A stretch of DNA of 64,000 nt from Cycas panzhihuaensis (Eukaryota > Cycadophyta), in the NCBI GenBank assembly GCA_023213395.1, contig CM041465.1, positions 143,289,741 through 143,353,740 on the forward strand, in the 5' to 3' direction. Shown piece by piece: positions 11,530-22,069 of the stretch. The notes under the pieces were generated by a model. It saw nothing but the letters and a program-made list of their open reading frames with translations, was not told the DNA's origin and did not search any database. The first letter of the stretch is position 1. Each line of letters begins with the position of its first letter. The position numbers were made by a program, and so were the translations under genes.

Positions 11530-12800
11530 TTTTTAATCATCTTAAGGTGTAAGGCTTCAACCTACTACCATTTACCATTTTTGGCAATATTCTACCATCG
11601 AGTTATCTGATTTGGACTACTCCATTCACACATATATATATTACCTTATACTGTCCCAACCAACATGGCTTTAACTTCCTTTGTTTTGTATGAAATTTGC
11701 TATAGTACATTAGTACTAGGTCATCTTCATAAAATTATAGTATTCTGATGTATCATTCATGCCATGCTATCTATTACTGCTTCTCTGTTCGTAATCCCCA
11801 TAATGCTCCCACCCTTTTTTCATTCAACTTAAATAATTCCATCATTCATATATTCTATAAGTCATGTTTATTCATTCTCAACTGTGAAGCCACTAAAAAA
11901 CTTTCCACTTGGAACTCTAATGGGAGTACTACTTCTAGTTCATACACTAACTGAAAGGGTGTCTACTTGTGAAATCGCTTGATCATTGTCCTATTAGCCC
12001 AAAGAACAAAATGCAAATGTTTTGCCCAATCTATTCTTCCTTCGCTACATATTTTTGATAGGTCAATCTTCAAAATTTTATTAGTACTTTCTACCTGGTC
12101 ATTTGCTCTAGGGTAGTAGGGGGAAGATTAAAAATGTTGAATTATAAATTCATTGGTCAAATATTTAATAGTGCCATTAAAAAAGCTACTAGCTTGATCT
12201 AATACCAACTCTAATGGATAACTAAAACTAATAATAAAATCTTCATACAAGAATTTTCTAGTACTTCTTGCATTACAATATCTAAAGGGTAGAGCTTTGA
12301 TCTATATTATAAAAAAGTCTATGACTACTAATATGTATCTTGTATTTATTCATTTCACTAGGGAACTTATTGGTCTAATGAAGTCCAACCCCTATTTTCA
12401 AAAGGTGCCTATGTGAAAATTAGATGCTGAGGCATAAAATGTTCTTACTTAGTCTACCTACTGTTGGCATATATCACATCCTTTTATCCATTTTGTCATA
12501 TCTTCAAATATTGATGGCCACCTGAAGCCTAGCAACACGATTTTTTTATTATGGGTTTAATTCCTTAGTGCTTGGTCATGACCCTTTTATGTACTTCTTA
12601 CAAGATGCCCTATACCTCATGCTCCATTATGCAGTATTATAATACACCATCCAAACCTAGCTTGTATAACATCCCTCGTACCAGTTAAAATGGAAAAGTT
12701 TTACAAATAAAACTTTATTGTTCAACTTTCTCTAGCCCCTTTAGTATCTGTCCTGTGGATAGGTATTCTATAATCCCTTTATAACATTTTGGTATGGTCT
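11530..12800 (-). pseudogene. pol: Gypsy-1 integrase remnant
   Basis: On the minus strand the C-terminal end is clearest: LDGRILPKMVNGSRLKPY near 11540-11610, the usual end of plant Gypsy integrases, preceded by a readable KPCWLGQYKV segment. Pieces of the zinc-binding and core domains can be followed from about 12650 to 11950, but the frame shifts repeatedly and I cannot place all three catalytic acidic residues with confidence. It lies downstream of RNase H, as in Ty3/Gypsy order. Confidence 0.6.
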
Positions 12801-12936
12801 CTATAGAAAATAATAGTGTATCTAGAAAGTCGTTGGGTACTCTTGTGGTTGGCTCTCCTTCTAATTGCCTATAGAAAATAATAGTGTATCTAGAAAGTCA
12901 TTGGGTACTCTTATGGTTGGTTCTCTTTCTACTTGC
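12801..12936. repeat. 68-bp tandem duplication in Gypsy-1 pol
   Basis: Two copies, 12801-12868 and 12869-12936, begin CTATAGAAAATAATAGTG and differ at only a few sites, mainly transitions. The unit is not a multiple of three, so it shifts the pol frame. It is a local duplication in already dead coding sequence. Confidence 0.9.
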
Positions 12937-12939
12937 CTT

Positions 12940-13490
12940 AAGAGCACATATGGTATCGTATGTTCATCACCTTTTTTACTATAATTTTAAAGTTAAATTC
13001 ATAAAATAACATCAGCCACCTACTGATTCTGCCCTATAAAGTAGGCTTATTTATCAAGTATTTCAAATCTTGATGATCTATATAAAAAATAAATGGGTTA
13101 GCTAGTAGGTAATGTCTAAACTTCTACAAGGCATAAACCATACCCAGTCCTTCTTGCTCTATAACTGAATAATTTCATTCAGTAGGGGTCAATTTTCTAT
13201 TGTTGAAATGAATAGGTAAATCTACATTATTGTTACGAGGTTATATTAGAACACATCATATTGCCATCAAGGAAGCATCAACATGAATATGAAATGGCTG
13301 ATCCTAATCTGGGAATCTTAAGATAGGGGCTTTTGTAATTTCTCTTTTTAGTAATTTAAGTACTAGTTGTTGTTACAAATTCCATTCCTAGGCTACTTTT
13401 TTCTTGAGTAATTTCTCTAAAGGATTTATAATCTATGTATATCTTTTAATAAATTTTGGATAGTATCCTATCATGCCCAAAAAGTCCTTC
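12940..13490 (-). pseudogene. pol: Gypsy-1 RNase H remnant
   Basis: RNase H degrades the RNA strand of the RNA-DNA hybrid. On the minus strand I read HIHVDAS near 13270-13290 (first catalytic Asp region), LPIHFNNRKLTPTE near 13160-13220 with the expected spacing, and FRHYLLANPFIFYIDHQDLK near 13050-13110, which holds the later Asp. Single stops interrupt several of these pieces. The order relative to RT and integrase is the normal Gypsy order. Confidence 0.7.
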
Positions 13491-13499
13491 ACCTACTTT

Positions 13500-14230
13500 G
13501 TTGTTCTTAGTATTGGAAAATTTGAATTATTGTAACCTTACTTGGGTCTATCTGCAAGCCATCCTTGCTTATAATATGTCTTAAAAGAGATACAAACAGA
13601 ACTAAAAATGTCTATTTTACTGGGTTTAAACAAAGCTTGCTCTTCTGGCATATTTCCAACATTGCTTTCAAATTCACTAGGTGATTTTTCAGTAATGAAT
13701 GTAGTGCCCAACAATCTAGAAAAAGTTCAATGGACTTACCAATTACCTAACAAAAAATGTTTAGAATGATTCTTTGAAAAGTAGTTCATACATTTGTTAA
13801 CCCAAAGGGCATCACCCTATATGCATATGTCCCCTATTTAGTGATAAAGGTTGTCTTTAGTTGATCTTGCTATGCAATTCTCACCTCATTATATCCACTA
13901 AATCCATCCATAAATGAGTAGATTTCATTACATGTTACCTTTTCCAAAATATCCTTTGTGAAAGGTATTAAAAATGGATCTATTTTTGTTGCTTTATTAA
14001 GGGCTCTATAATCCATGCAAACATAAAACTTCCCATTCTTTTTAGGTACCATCACTATCGAGCTTACCCATTCATTGGTTTCAACTTCAAAAGTATATCC
14101 AACTTCCAATAATTTATCTAATTTTGCTTTTACATTTTCTTTATATTTCAGATTCATCTGATAAGGATGCTAGCGAATTAGTTTCATTCCTTCTATTAAC
14201 TTAATTTGATGTTCTCCTAATTTTAGTGGT
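13500..14230 (-). pseudogene. pol: Gypsy-1 reverse transcriptase remnant
   Basis: RT copies the element RNA into DNA. A 95-codon open stretch (13870-14157) contains the conserved SSIVMVPKKNGKFYVCMDYR block and YSFMDGFSGYNEV. Further on, in the same strand, MPFGL is readable near 13800. The catalytic Y/F-x-D-D motif is altered to FLDC near 13715, so the second aspartate is lost and the enzyme could not work. The next segment, LCLNPVK, is in place. Confidence 0.85.
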
Positions 14231-14239
14231 ATCCCTTTT

Positions 14240-15059
14240 AAGTCCTAATAAGACTAGGAAAAAACATATTTATATTCAGAAAACAGACTTGTGGTTTGCT
14301 GCACAATCTCCTTATCTTAATAGTCTCCTATTAAGATCATTTGCGGATGTTCTTTTGTGTCCATATCTATCTATTGTATCTTCAATTATTTACTTTACAT
14401 CGTCTTGCCATCCTACTTCAACATATATGTTGGCATTTATTTAATTATTCTGTTCCCATACTTTATATTATAATATTCTTCAAGAAATTACCACCTTTTT
14501 GTTTCACTTCAATTTGATTATAATTTAACTCAATTCCTATTTTAGGGGTGTTGGTCTAGGAATCATTAGTGTCTCGAAATGTGGTCAAGCTATTGTCCTA
14601 TTTTTGAAATATTGATAAGAAACTTTTGCATAATTCATTCCATGATTTAAATTTACTACTATTAGTCATGAACCATGATGTAGCTTGACCTTCAAGTGAT
14701 AATGTAAACAAATAACAAAAATCATGATGCTAATTATTATTTATTAATAATTAATTACAATATCTTATATGATTTTCATCTCGATTTGCTTGTCCCTAGA
14801 ATTTTCTTCCATTACCAAATTTTCCTCCAAGCTTGGTGTACTCTATACTACTTCTTCCCATGTTTCACCATTTGACTTTGAAAGGTCCATACATACTTCC
14901 AGATTATAGCATAAAGTAGATTCTATCTCTCCCCAAGTATTCTATAGTGAATTCATTATATATGTTGATAATGCATTACTTAGTACATTTGTCTAAAGTC
15001 GATATACCACTTGTAAGCATGGGATTATAATGGGTTCTGATCTTACTATTATGGATGAA
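14240..15059 (-). other. Gypsy-1 protease-RT linker, degraded
   Basis: No domain is recognisable. The minus strand holds short acidic and hydrophilic segments (for example NGETWEEVV near 14860) broken by many stops, between the end of protease and the start of RT. It is probably the linker of the polyprotein. The plus-strand frame 14226-14444 is not credible. Confidence 0.45.
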
Positions 15060-15240
15060 GCTCATTCTTCATCAATTATCTTTCCATTTGAGGCCCATCC
15101 GAGCATAATGACAAGGTCACTACTTTATTTCTAGATTTTAATATAAATGTGAATTCCCCACAGTCTTGAATTGCTTTCATTACTAATAACCACAGTCTTC
15201 CTAATAATTCTAGATATAATATTTTTATATTTTTCTTTTG
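15060..15240 (-). pseudogene. pol: Gypsy-1 protease, C-terminal piece (left of Copia-1)
   Basis: Minus-strand ILYLELLGRLWL, then KAIQDCGEFTFILKSRNKVV, matches the C-terminal half of a Gypsy retropepsin, in which an I-L-G-R-x-W-L strand is conserved. The other half lies at 20587-20900 beyond Copia-1. The two were one domain before that insertion. Confidence 0.75.
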
Positions 15241-15902
15241 TGTTGAGAATACAAGGTCCCAAACCTTCAACTGCCACAAGATCTGAACTATTTTACAACT
15301 AGTTATAGGAATCAAAACTAGAATTTAACATGCAAGTTCTAAACTTAGAAATAATACAATAACATGAATATGAAAGCCAAACATCACATATGCACCCGAT
15401 ATAATGTGGTAAAACCCTAGCAGTGTGCTAGGGAAACATCCACATAGGAAAGGTATTGATCTTTATTGTTGTAAAATGGAGAAAAAGTACATCTTAGTAG
15501 CAGAGTGCTCTCAGGAACAATAATCAGTCACCACCCTCATCACTGTACATTACATTACATATAACATAATAAGAAAATCCTTAAATCGAGCTACATGAGA
15601 AGGACATCCAAGGCATAAATCTCAACCATAGCATCTAGGGTATTTGTGTCGAATGACCCTGATTCTCTTTACATTTTAATATGGTTTACAAGGATAATTT
15701 TTTGGATCAGGGGCTATCGCCTCCGAACCCCTTCTTAGTGGGGGGCATTCCACAACCCCCACACCCCCTAGACAAGGAGGACTCCCGCCCCCCTTGGACT
15801 CTAGCCCCCCTTGTAACCCCTCGAGAAAGATTAGGGGGGGAAATCGTGCTGCTAACATGCCAAAATTTTAGCCTCAAACTATTGTTGTCACAATATCCAA
15901 CA
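15241..15902 (-). repeat. 3' LTR of Copia-1 (662 bp)
   Basis: TGTTGAGAATACAAGG start and ATATCCAACA end, matching 19942-20586. It includes a C-rich tract near 15720-15840 (GGGGGCATTCCACAACCCCC). The small frames at 15676-15910 on both strands arise from this tract and are not genes. Confidence 0.93.
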
Positions 15903-15916
15903 ATCTCCACCTTGAC
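15903..15916 (-). promoter_or_regulatory. Polypurine tract of Copia-1
   Basis: Minus-strand GTCAAGGTGGAGAT ends directly at the 3' LTR. It is purine-rich and correctly placed to prime plus-strand DNA synthesis. Confidence 0.75.
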
Positions 15917-15969
15917 AACAATTTACCCAGTACCTTTCCTGGACCCTTCATCATCTTTTCTACAAGCCA

Positions 15970-16485
15970 AGAGAAGTCGAAGACCATTTGAACTTCTCTA
16001 ATGGTACTAGTTTTGTGAACATATCAGCATAATTTTGATTTGTGTGAATATTCTCAAGTGCTACTCCAGATGCTTCCACAACCTGTCTAACAAAATGGTA
16101 CTTAAGAATAATATGCTTTATTCTACTGTGATAAGTTGGATTCTTGGCTAAGTAAATGGCACTTTGACTGTCACAAAATATCTTTACATTTTCCTGTCTC
16201 CTTCCAAGCTCAACCAATAGACCCTATAACCAGATTGCTTCTTTATAAGCATGTGCTGCAACAACATATTCAACTTAGTGGTTGTGATGTAATTGTGCTC
16301 TGTAATTTGGACATCCAACTAACTGGACCATTTGCAAGAGTGAAAACATAACCTGAAGTAGACCTTCTTTTGTCTAAATCTCCTACAAAGTCTGAATTGA
16401 CATATCCACAAACTTGATTACCTGTACCTCCAAAGGTGATGCAGTAATCACTTGTGCCTCTCAAATACCGAAGCACCCATTTCAT
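15970..16485 (-). pseudogene. pol: Copia-1 RNase H
   Basis: Two frames cover the domain. 16270-16485 carries GYVNSDFVGDLDKRRSTSGY, the usual Copia RNase H start with its first Asp. 15960-16217 carries VKIFCDSQSAIYLAKNPTYH (second Asp) and ends with MFTKLVPLEKF, the typical Copia C-terminus. A frameshift with stops near 16215-16270 separates them. The domain lies next to the polypurine tract, as normal. Confidence 0.88.
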
Positions 16486-16491
16486 TGTAGC

Positions 16492-17424
16492 CTAATGTTC
16501 TTTTCCTGGATTTGCCATAAACCTACTAACTACACTGACTGCATGTAAAATATCAGGTCTTGTACATACCATGGCATACATCAAACTTCCTACTACATTG
16601 GCATAAGGCACATGAGACATATAAACCTTTTCTTCTTCACTACTACGACTCATATTCAAAGAAAGCTTGAAGTGGGAAGCCAATGGGATACTCATTGGTT
16701 TCACATTTGCCATACCAAACCTAGTTAGCACCTTCTCCACATATTTCTGCTATAATAACCATAGGTTACCATTTTTCCTGTCTCTGTGTATCTCCATGCC
16801 TAAGATTTGTTTTGTAGCTCCTAGATCCTTCATATCAAAAGTCCTAGCTAATTGAGCCTTTATCTTATTGTTTTCCATGCTCTTGCTTGCAACCAGCATG
16901 TCATCAACATATAATACCAAGATAATGAATAAGCCATTATCCATAAATTTAAAGTAAACACAATGATCATACTCACTTCTTTTGAAATTTTGGCTCTCCG
17001 TGAAGGCATCAAACTTCTTGTACCACTGCCTGGCTAATTGCTTTAGGCCATACAATGATTTCCTGAGCCTGCAAACAAGTCTTTTCATGCCATCTTGTAC
17101 AAATCCTTTTGGTTGATCCATATAGATCTCCTCATCTAAATCTCCATGTAGAAAAGCTATTTTAATATCTAATTGCTCCAACTCCAAATCGAGAGAAGCT
17201 ACCAATGCTAATAGCACTCAAATTGAAATAAGTTTGACAACTGGTGAAAAGATCTCATGAAAGTCAATACTTGCTTTCTGTGCAAAACCTTTAGCCACTA
17301 GTCTTGCCCTATATTTATCAACCTTTCCATCAACATCTATTTTCTTTTTGAAAACCCACCTGCAACCAATAATCTTCCTGCCATATGGAAGTTCTACCAA
17401 GTCCCATGAATTATGTTTCTTCAA
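16492..17424 (-). pseudogene. pol: Copia-1 reverse transcriptase
   Basis: The N-terminal part (17218-17424) begins NSWDLVELPYGRKIIGCRWV and runs to FSPVVK. After one stop the frame continues (16750-17217) through LDIKIAFLHGDLDEEIYM, LYGLKQ and the catalytic LYVDDMLVA, with both aspartates of Y-V-D-D kept. After a further stop, 16492-16740 gives the thumb region, ending in the TRPDILHAV segment. The catalytic core is preserved, but stops at the segment joints prevent a full product. Upstream, near 17560, the linker keeps a RRSTRVSHPP-like segment. Confidence 0.92.
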
Positions 17425-17649
17425 AGCATCTATCTCTTACTGCATAGCCCTTTTCCACTTCTCACAATGGATATCATCTACTGCTTCTTGATAACATGTG
17501 GGCTCACCATAATTAGAAACCAAAGCAATAGAAATAGAAGGGTTGTACCTGTCAGGTGGATGACTAACTCGTGTAGATCTTCTAATAGTTGGTAGAGGAG
17601 TGTCCATATACTCCTATGAATCTATTGCTAATTCATCTTCAGAAAGATC

Positions 17650-18655
17650 TTCCTACTCTTCTGATTCCACAGATGGTTGCATTTCAAACTTGACTTGTTG
17701 ATGTTCATCTTGCTGCTCCTGTTTCATTTCAACTTCTCCACTATCTAGTTTTACAAGGGGAGATTCATCAAATACAACATCTCTGTTAATGGTGATTTTG
17801 TGGGTAGTAGGATCCCACAACCTATATCCCTTCACACCATCCTTATCACCATAACCAACAAAAATATATCTCTTGGATTTTGGGTCTAACTTTGAACGTT
17901 TACTTTTATCAATCTAGGCATAAGCATCACAACCAAAAACTCTCAAATTTGAATAGTCATATGGATATCCGGTCCATACCTCTTTAGGAATCTTATAATC
18001 TATTGCAAGTGATGGTGATCTGTTTAACAGATAGTAAGTTGTTTGAATAACATTTTCCCACAAGCCTTACTCCACTCCAACATTACTTAACATGCTTCTT
18101 GCTTTTTCCAAGAGTGTCCTATTCATGTGCTCAGTAATGCCATTTTGATGTGGAGTATAACTAGTGGTCTTATGTCTTTCAATCCCAGATTCTTTGCAAT
18201 AGTTCTTAAACTCCAAGGAGTTGAACTCACCTCCATTGTCAGTTCTTAAACATTTAATTATCTTACCAGTGTTGTTCTTAACTAGAGCCTTGAACTACTT
18301 AAATACACTAAACACTTCAGATTTCTTTTTTAAAAAATAGACCCATACCTTACTGCAGTAATCATCTATAAATGTGACAAAGTACAATGATCCTCCACAA
18401 GATATTTTAGGGGATGGTCCCCATACATCTGAATGTATGTAATCCAAAACACCTTTACTAGTGTGACTTCCTACTTTAAATGTGAGTCTACATTGCTTTC
18501 CAAAAATATAATATTTATAGAAAGTCAAATCTGAAAGTTACAAGTTAGGAAGTAACTTACAGTTTATCAGCACCTTAAGTCCTCTCTCACTCATGTGCCC
18601 ATGTCTCTGATGTCATAACTGAGCTGGATCTTCTGTAGTCTTTGATGTTATAGCT
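17650..18655 (-). pseudogene. pol: Copia-1 integrase with GAG_pre-integrase segment
   Basis: After the zinc-binding region (HQRHGHMSERGL near 18585-18620; a Cys of the following pair is now Tyr in FYKYY), the core domain contains IHSDVWGP (first Asp), DNGGEF near 18222-18240 (second Asp) and HQNGITEHMNRTL near 18115-18160 (Glu). The C-terminal part reads YIFVGYGDKDGVKGYRLWDP and DVVFDES. All three acidic residues are present. Stops interrupt it, for example just before LSDLTFYK and after DAYA. Confidence 0.9.
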
Positions 18656-19083
18656 ACTTAGCTGACATATGTACTTCCCACTAAAATGTAAAGATTTCCT
18701 TTCTTTAAGGCTTTCATAATAACCAAGGCACCCTTTGATACCTTTAGGACTCCTTCATGACCTGTATGCTTAAAACCACCCAAATCTAGTTCACCTAAGG
18801 AAATTAGATTCCTTTTCAGATCAGGTACATGTCTAACCTCAGTTAATATTCTGACTACCCCATCAAACATCTTAATTATGATGCTACCAGTGCCCACTGT
18901 CTTGCAAGAAACTTCATTTCCCATAAGCACATCACAACCATCAAGAGGTTGGTATGATGAGAACCAACTCTTGTGTGGACATATGTGGTGCGAAGCACCT
19001 GAATCTAATAACCAGTCATGGTGATAATGAGAAACATTACAAGTGACCAAGACATCATCATCTATACCTTGATTTGACTCCAC
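18656..19083 (-). pseudogene. pol: Copia-1 protease
   Basis: A 141-codon open stretch holding HDWLLDSGASHHICPHKSW, the intact D-S-G-A active site of Copia retropepsins, followed by VRHVPDLKRNLISLGELD, the conserved C-terminal part. The start of the open stretch (ESNQGIDDD) continues the gag-protease junction. It ends in the lead-in to integrase (NLYILVGSTYVS). Its active site appears undamaged. Confidence 0.92.
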
Positions 19084-19089
19084 CTGATT

Positions 19090-19872
19090 TACCTCCCTAG
19101 CTGGATCTTCCTTTTTCTAGAACTCCTTCCTTTTGTAGAAATCCTTCTTGAGGTGACCGGTCTTATTACAATGCCAACACCTAAGCTTCCTTTTTTTGAT
19201 CTTTGACTTGGACCTCGATGTATCCCTAGAGTTTTGTCCTCTCTCAAAAGTTCTACCCCTTACTGTCATAGCTTCTGGTGTGGAGGTTTCAAGACTAGAT
19301 TTCCTTTGTACTTCTTCCATTAGTAAAGTACTTACAACAACATCATAATCTAATATATATATAGTACTAAAACTAATTGAGGTGACAATATTATCCAAAG
19401 ATTCAGATAATGAGCATAACAAGGTAACATCCTTGTCCTCGTCCTCAATTTTAACATCGATACTAGTCAACTAACAAATAAGAGTATTAAAAATATTTAA
19501 ATGATCAACAATTTTTACACCTTCCTTCATCCGTAATGAGTATAGTTGCCTCTTCAGGGAGATTTGATTCGTTACTAATTTGGTCATATACAGACCTTCT
19601 AACTAGGTCCATAATCCTACTAATGTCTCCTCCCCTACAATGTTAAACAAGACTTCATCTACTAAGCACAATCGTAATGTGCTAAGTGCCTTTTTGTCTA
19701 AGTCATCCCATTCATCATTGTCTATCCCTGTGGGTTTCTTCGATTTACCTACAAGGGCTTTGTACAAACCCTAATGTATAAGAATATCATGCACTTTTAG
19801 CTTCCATAACTCGAGGTTGTTCTTGTCATTAAATTTCTCTACCTTGAACTTTGCACCTACTAGTTTCGCCAT
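19090..19872 (-). pseudogene. gag: Copia-1 gag
   Basis: Starts MAKLVGAKFKVEKFND at 19872 on the minus strand, about 55 bp inside the primer-binding site. It then runs through a Tnt1-like UBN2 gag (LWKLKVHDILIHQGL, WDDLDKKALSTLRLCL). Internal stops fall near 19603 and 19471. The zinc knuckle at about 19140-19195 reads CWHCNKTGHLKKDF: the final Cys of C-X2-C-X4-H-X4-C is now Phe, so zinc binding is compromised. Strong resemblance to the Tork/Tnt1 group. Confidence 0.9.
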
Positions 19873-19927
19873 TTGGTATAGAAAAGCTGGCACCAAAACC
19901 TTCACAAACTCGCTACAAAAAAAAGTG

Positions 19928-19939
19928 GCTCTGATACCA
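19928..19939 (-). promoter_or_regulatory. Primer-binding site of Copia-1
   Basis: Minus-strand TGGTATCAGAGC, complementary to the 3' end of initiator tRNA-Met, starting 2 nt inside the 5' LTR. Confidence 0.92.
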
Positions 19940-19941
19940 TT

Positions 19942-20586
19942 TGTTGAGAATACAAGGTCTCAAACCTTCAACCACCAGAAGATCTGAACTGTTTTGTAAC
20001 TGGTTACAGGAATCAAAATTATAATTTAACATGTAAGTTCTAAACTCGGAGATAATACAATAACATGAATATGAAAGTCAAACATCACATATGCACCTGA
20101 TATAATATGGTAAAACCCTAACAGTGTGCTAGGGAAACATCCACACAGGAAAGGTATCGATCTTTATTATTGTAAAATGGAGAAAAAGTATATATCAATA
20201 GCAGAGTGCTCTCAAGAACAATAACCATCCACCACCCTCATCACTGTACATTACATTACATACAACATAATAAGAAAAGCCCTAAATTGAGATACATGAG
20301 GGGGACATCCAAGTCATAAATCTCAACCATAGAATCTAAGGTATTTGTATCGAACAACCCTGATTCTCTTTACATTTTAATATGGTTTACAGGGCTAATT
20401 TTTTGGTTCGGGGTCTATCGCCCCCGAACCCTCTCTTAGTGGGGGGTGTTCCACAACCCCCATACCCCTTGGCCAAGGGAGGCTCCCGCCCCCCTTGGAA
20501 CCCCCCGAGAAAGATTAGGGGGGGAAACCATGCCACTAACATGCCAAAATATTAGCCTCAAACTATTGTTGTCATAATATCCAACA
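19942..20586 (-). repeat. 5' LTR of Copia-1 (645 bp)
   Basis: Same termini as 15241-15902. The length difference comes mainly from small indels in the C-rich tract (around 20415-20520). It is directly flanked by the Gypsy-1 protease fragment on the right. Confidence 0.93.
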
Positions 20587-20960
20587 TTTTACACCACCAT
20601 AAAATCTAATAAAATAGTAATTCCTACAACTGTGTTTGGAATATTCATTAATGTTCCCATTGGTCTCACCTACAACTGGTTGTCTAGTCTAATTGAATAG
20701 TCTAGAGATAACATCTCTTGCCTTCCCAATTCTATCCAAGAAGACTTTGGGAGTATATTAACTCCTAACCTTCCATCCATAATTGTTTTACACAACATTG
20801 TGCCAAAAATAGTCATTAGCACTCTTAGATCAACCCCTTTTTCTTTTACAACTATCATGACAAGTTTTTCTATCTGATCCAAAATCAATTGTTGAAATAG
20901 TTAACTTCCCACTATTTGAATACTGTTATAATCAGAATTGATATTTCTAATTTGATCAAT
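20587..20960 (-). pseudogene. pol: Gypsy-1 protease, N-terminal piece (right of Copia-1)
   Basis: A 72-codon open stretch reads KTIMDGRLGVNILPKSSWIE on the minus strand. This is the retropepsin active-site strand; the D-x-G-type motif is now D-G-R, so it is probably dead. It ends near a VRPMGTLMNIPNTVVGI segment, then Copia-1 interrupts. The remainder is at 15060-15240. Confidence 0.8.
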
Positions 20961-22064
20961 AAATCATTAATCATCTAGAGCCTTGCCCATGGATTCATAC
21001 CTTCCTTTGGCTATAGTTTTATAGGGGTTATCCATCGCATATAGATTTGTCCTTTAAATTATCCTTCCTGATGAGATTCTTCTTATTATACTTTGCTCAT
21101 TGCATCTTGTAAGATTTTGATAGCTTCTTGAAGTCTTTGATTTTCTACTATTGGATCTAGGAATGCATCCTGGATAGATGTGGAGGTTGTCTTTCTACTT
21201 TACATTTTCAATTAGAGAGATACTTCTTTATCTGGGACGATCGAGGCCAAATTTGCATTTTGCATGTTATTCTTTGGGTAGTTCACCCACTCGTGGTCTG
21301 CTGGTCTATATTTTTTACAAATAAATTCTCCTCTTTTTTTTTTTTCTAATGGGCATTCTAATCTAAAATGACCCCATCTTTAGCATATAAAAGATCTGGC
21401 TGGTTTGGCCTTCCCTTATATTGCTTTCTTGTTTTCTTCATCTTGTGCAAGAATACATTATGGATATCATTCTTAAGATGAGAAAAACACTCCCACATAT
21501 TATGGTTTATTTTCCTACAATACTCACACCATGCTAATGTTTTATTATGTTTATTTCTTAGATGCCCTTGTTGATTACATGGTGGTGGACACCGTATATT
21601 TTCTTATGATTTTTCTAAATACAACTTGGCTAGTTCTAAATGTAAGTTCTCCATATCTTAATTTTAGTACATATTAGCCAATTTTGCCACTAGTGGCTAT
21701 TGTTTTAATGATTTGTCTTCTCTTCTTAATGACTCAATTTTTGGATTTATTCCAATTTGATAATGTGCTCCCCATACTAGCTGAGAAAGGATTAGGCCCA
21801 TTTGCCCTATCTATTGATTAGCCCATTGAGAGTACATAGTCTTCATTTGATTCTCAAACTTTAGAGCTAAGTTGTATACTTGTTTATAATTATTCATTGG
21901 ATGCAACAAAACTTTATCTCTCAATTATGGAATTAGTCCTTACATAAAATATTTCATTGATAACATTGGGTTAATTACTAGTATTGACTGTATTTTACTC
22001 ATTATTATGCACATTTATCCATCAAAATCATTTAGAGATTCTCCCATATACTATTTCATTTTTG
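20961..22064 (-). pseudogene. gag: Gypsy-1 gag, C-terminal part with zinc knuckle
   Basis: On the minus strand the gag frame resumes at the Gypsy-2 insertion point with LAKMK and YMGESLNDF. It continues through a helical region (YNLALKFENQMKTMYSQW) and ends with an intact zinc knuckle WCEYCRKINHNMWEC at about 21487-21531 (C-X2-C-X4-H-X4-C). The stretch 20961-21480 has only degraded linker. Several stops interrupt it. Confidence 0.78.
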
Positions 22065-22069
22065 CTAGG
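22065..22069. repeat. Target-site duplication of Gypsy-2, left copy
   Basis: CTAGG, repeated exactly at 35625-35629 on the other side of Gypsy-2. Confidence 0.92.

Larger units (their letters stand above)
15241..20586 (-). mobile_element. Copia-1: full-length Tnt1/Tork-like Copia element
   Basis: A complete structure of 5346 bp: two similar LTRs (662 and 645 bp) with TGTTG/CAACA ends, primer-binding site, polypurine tract, and gag, protease, integrase, RT and RNase H in Copia order. Flanking 5-mers are TTTTG (15236-15240) and TTTTA (20587-20591), a target duplication with one mismatch. By eye the LTRs differ at about 20 of the first 235 positions, nearly all transitions, so the insertion is old. 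It lies inside the protease of Gypsy-1. Each coding domain carries a few stops and none is intact as a polyprotein. Confidence 0.93.
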
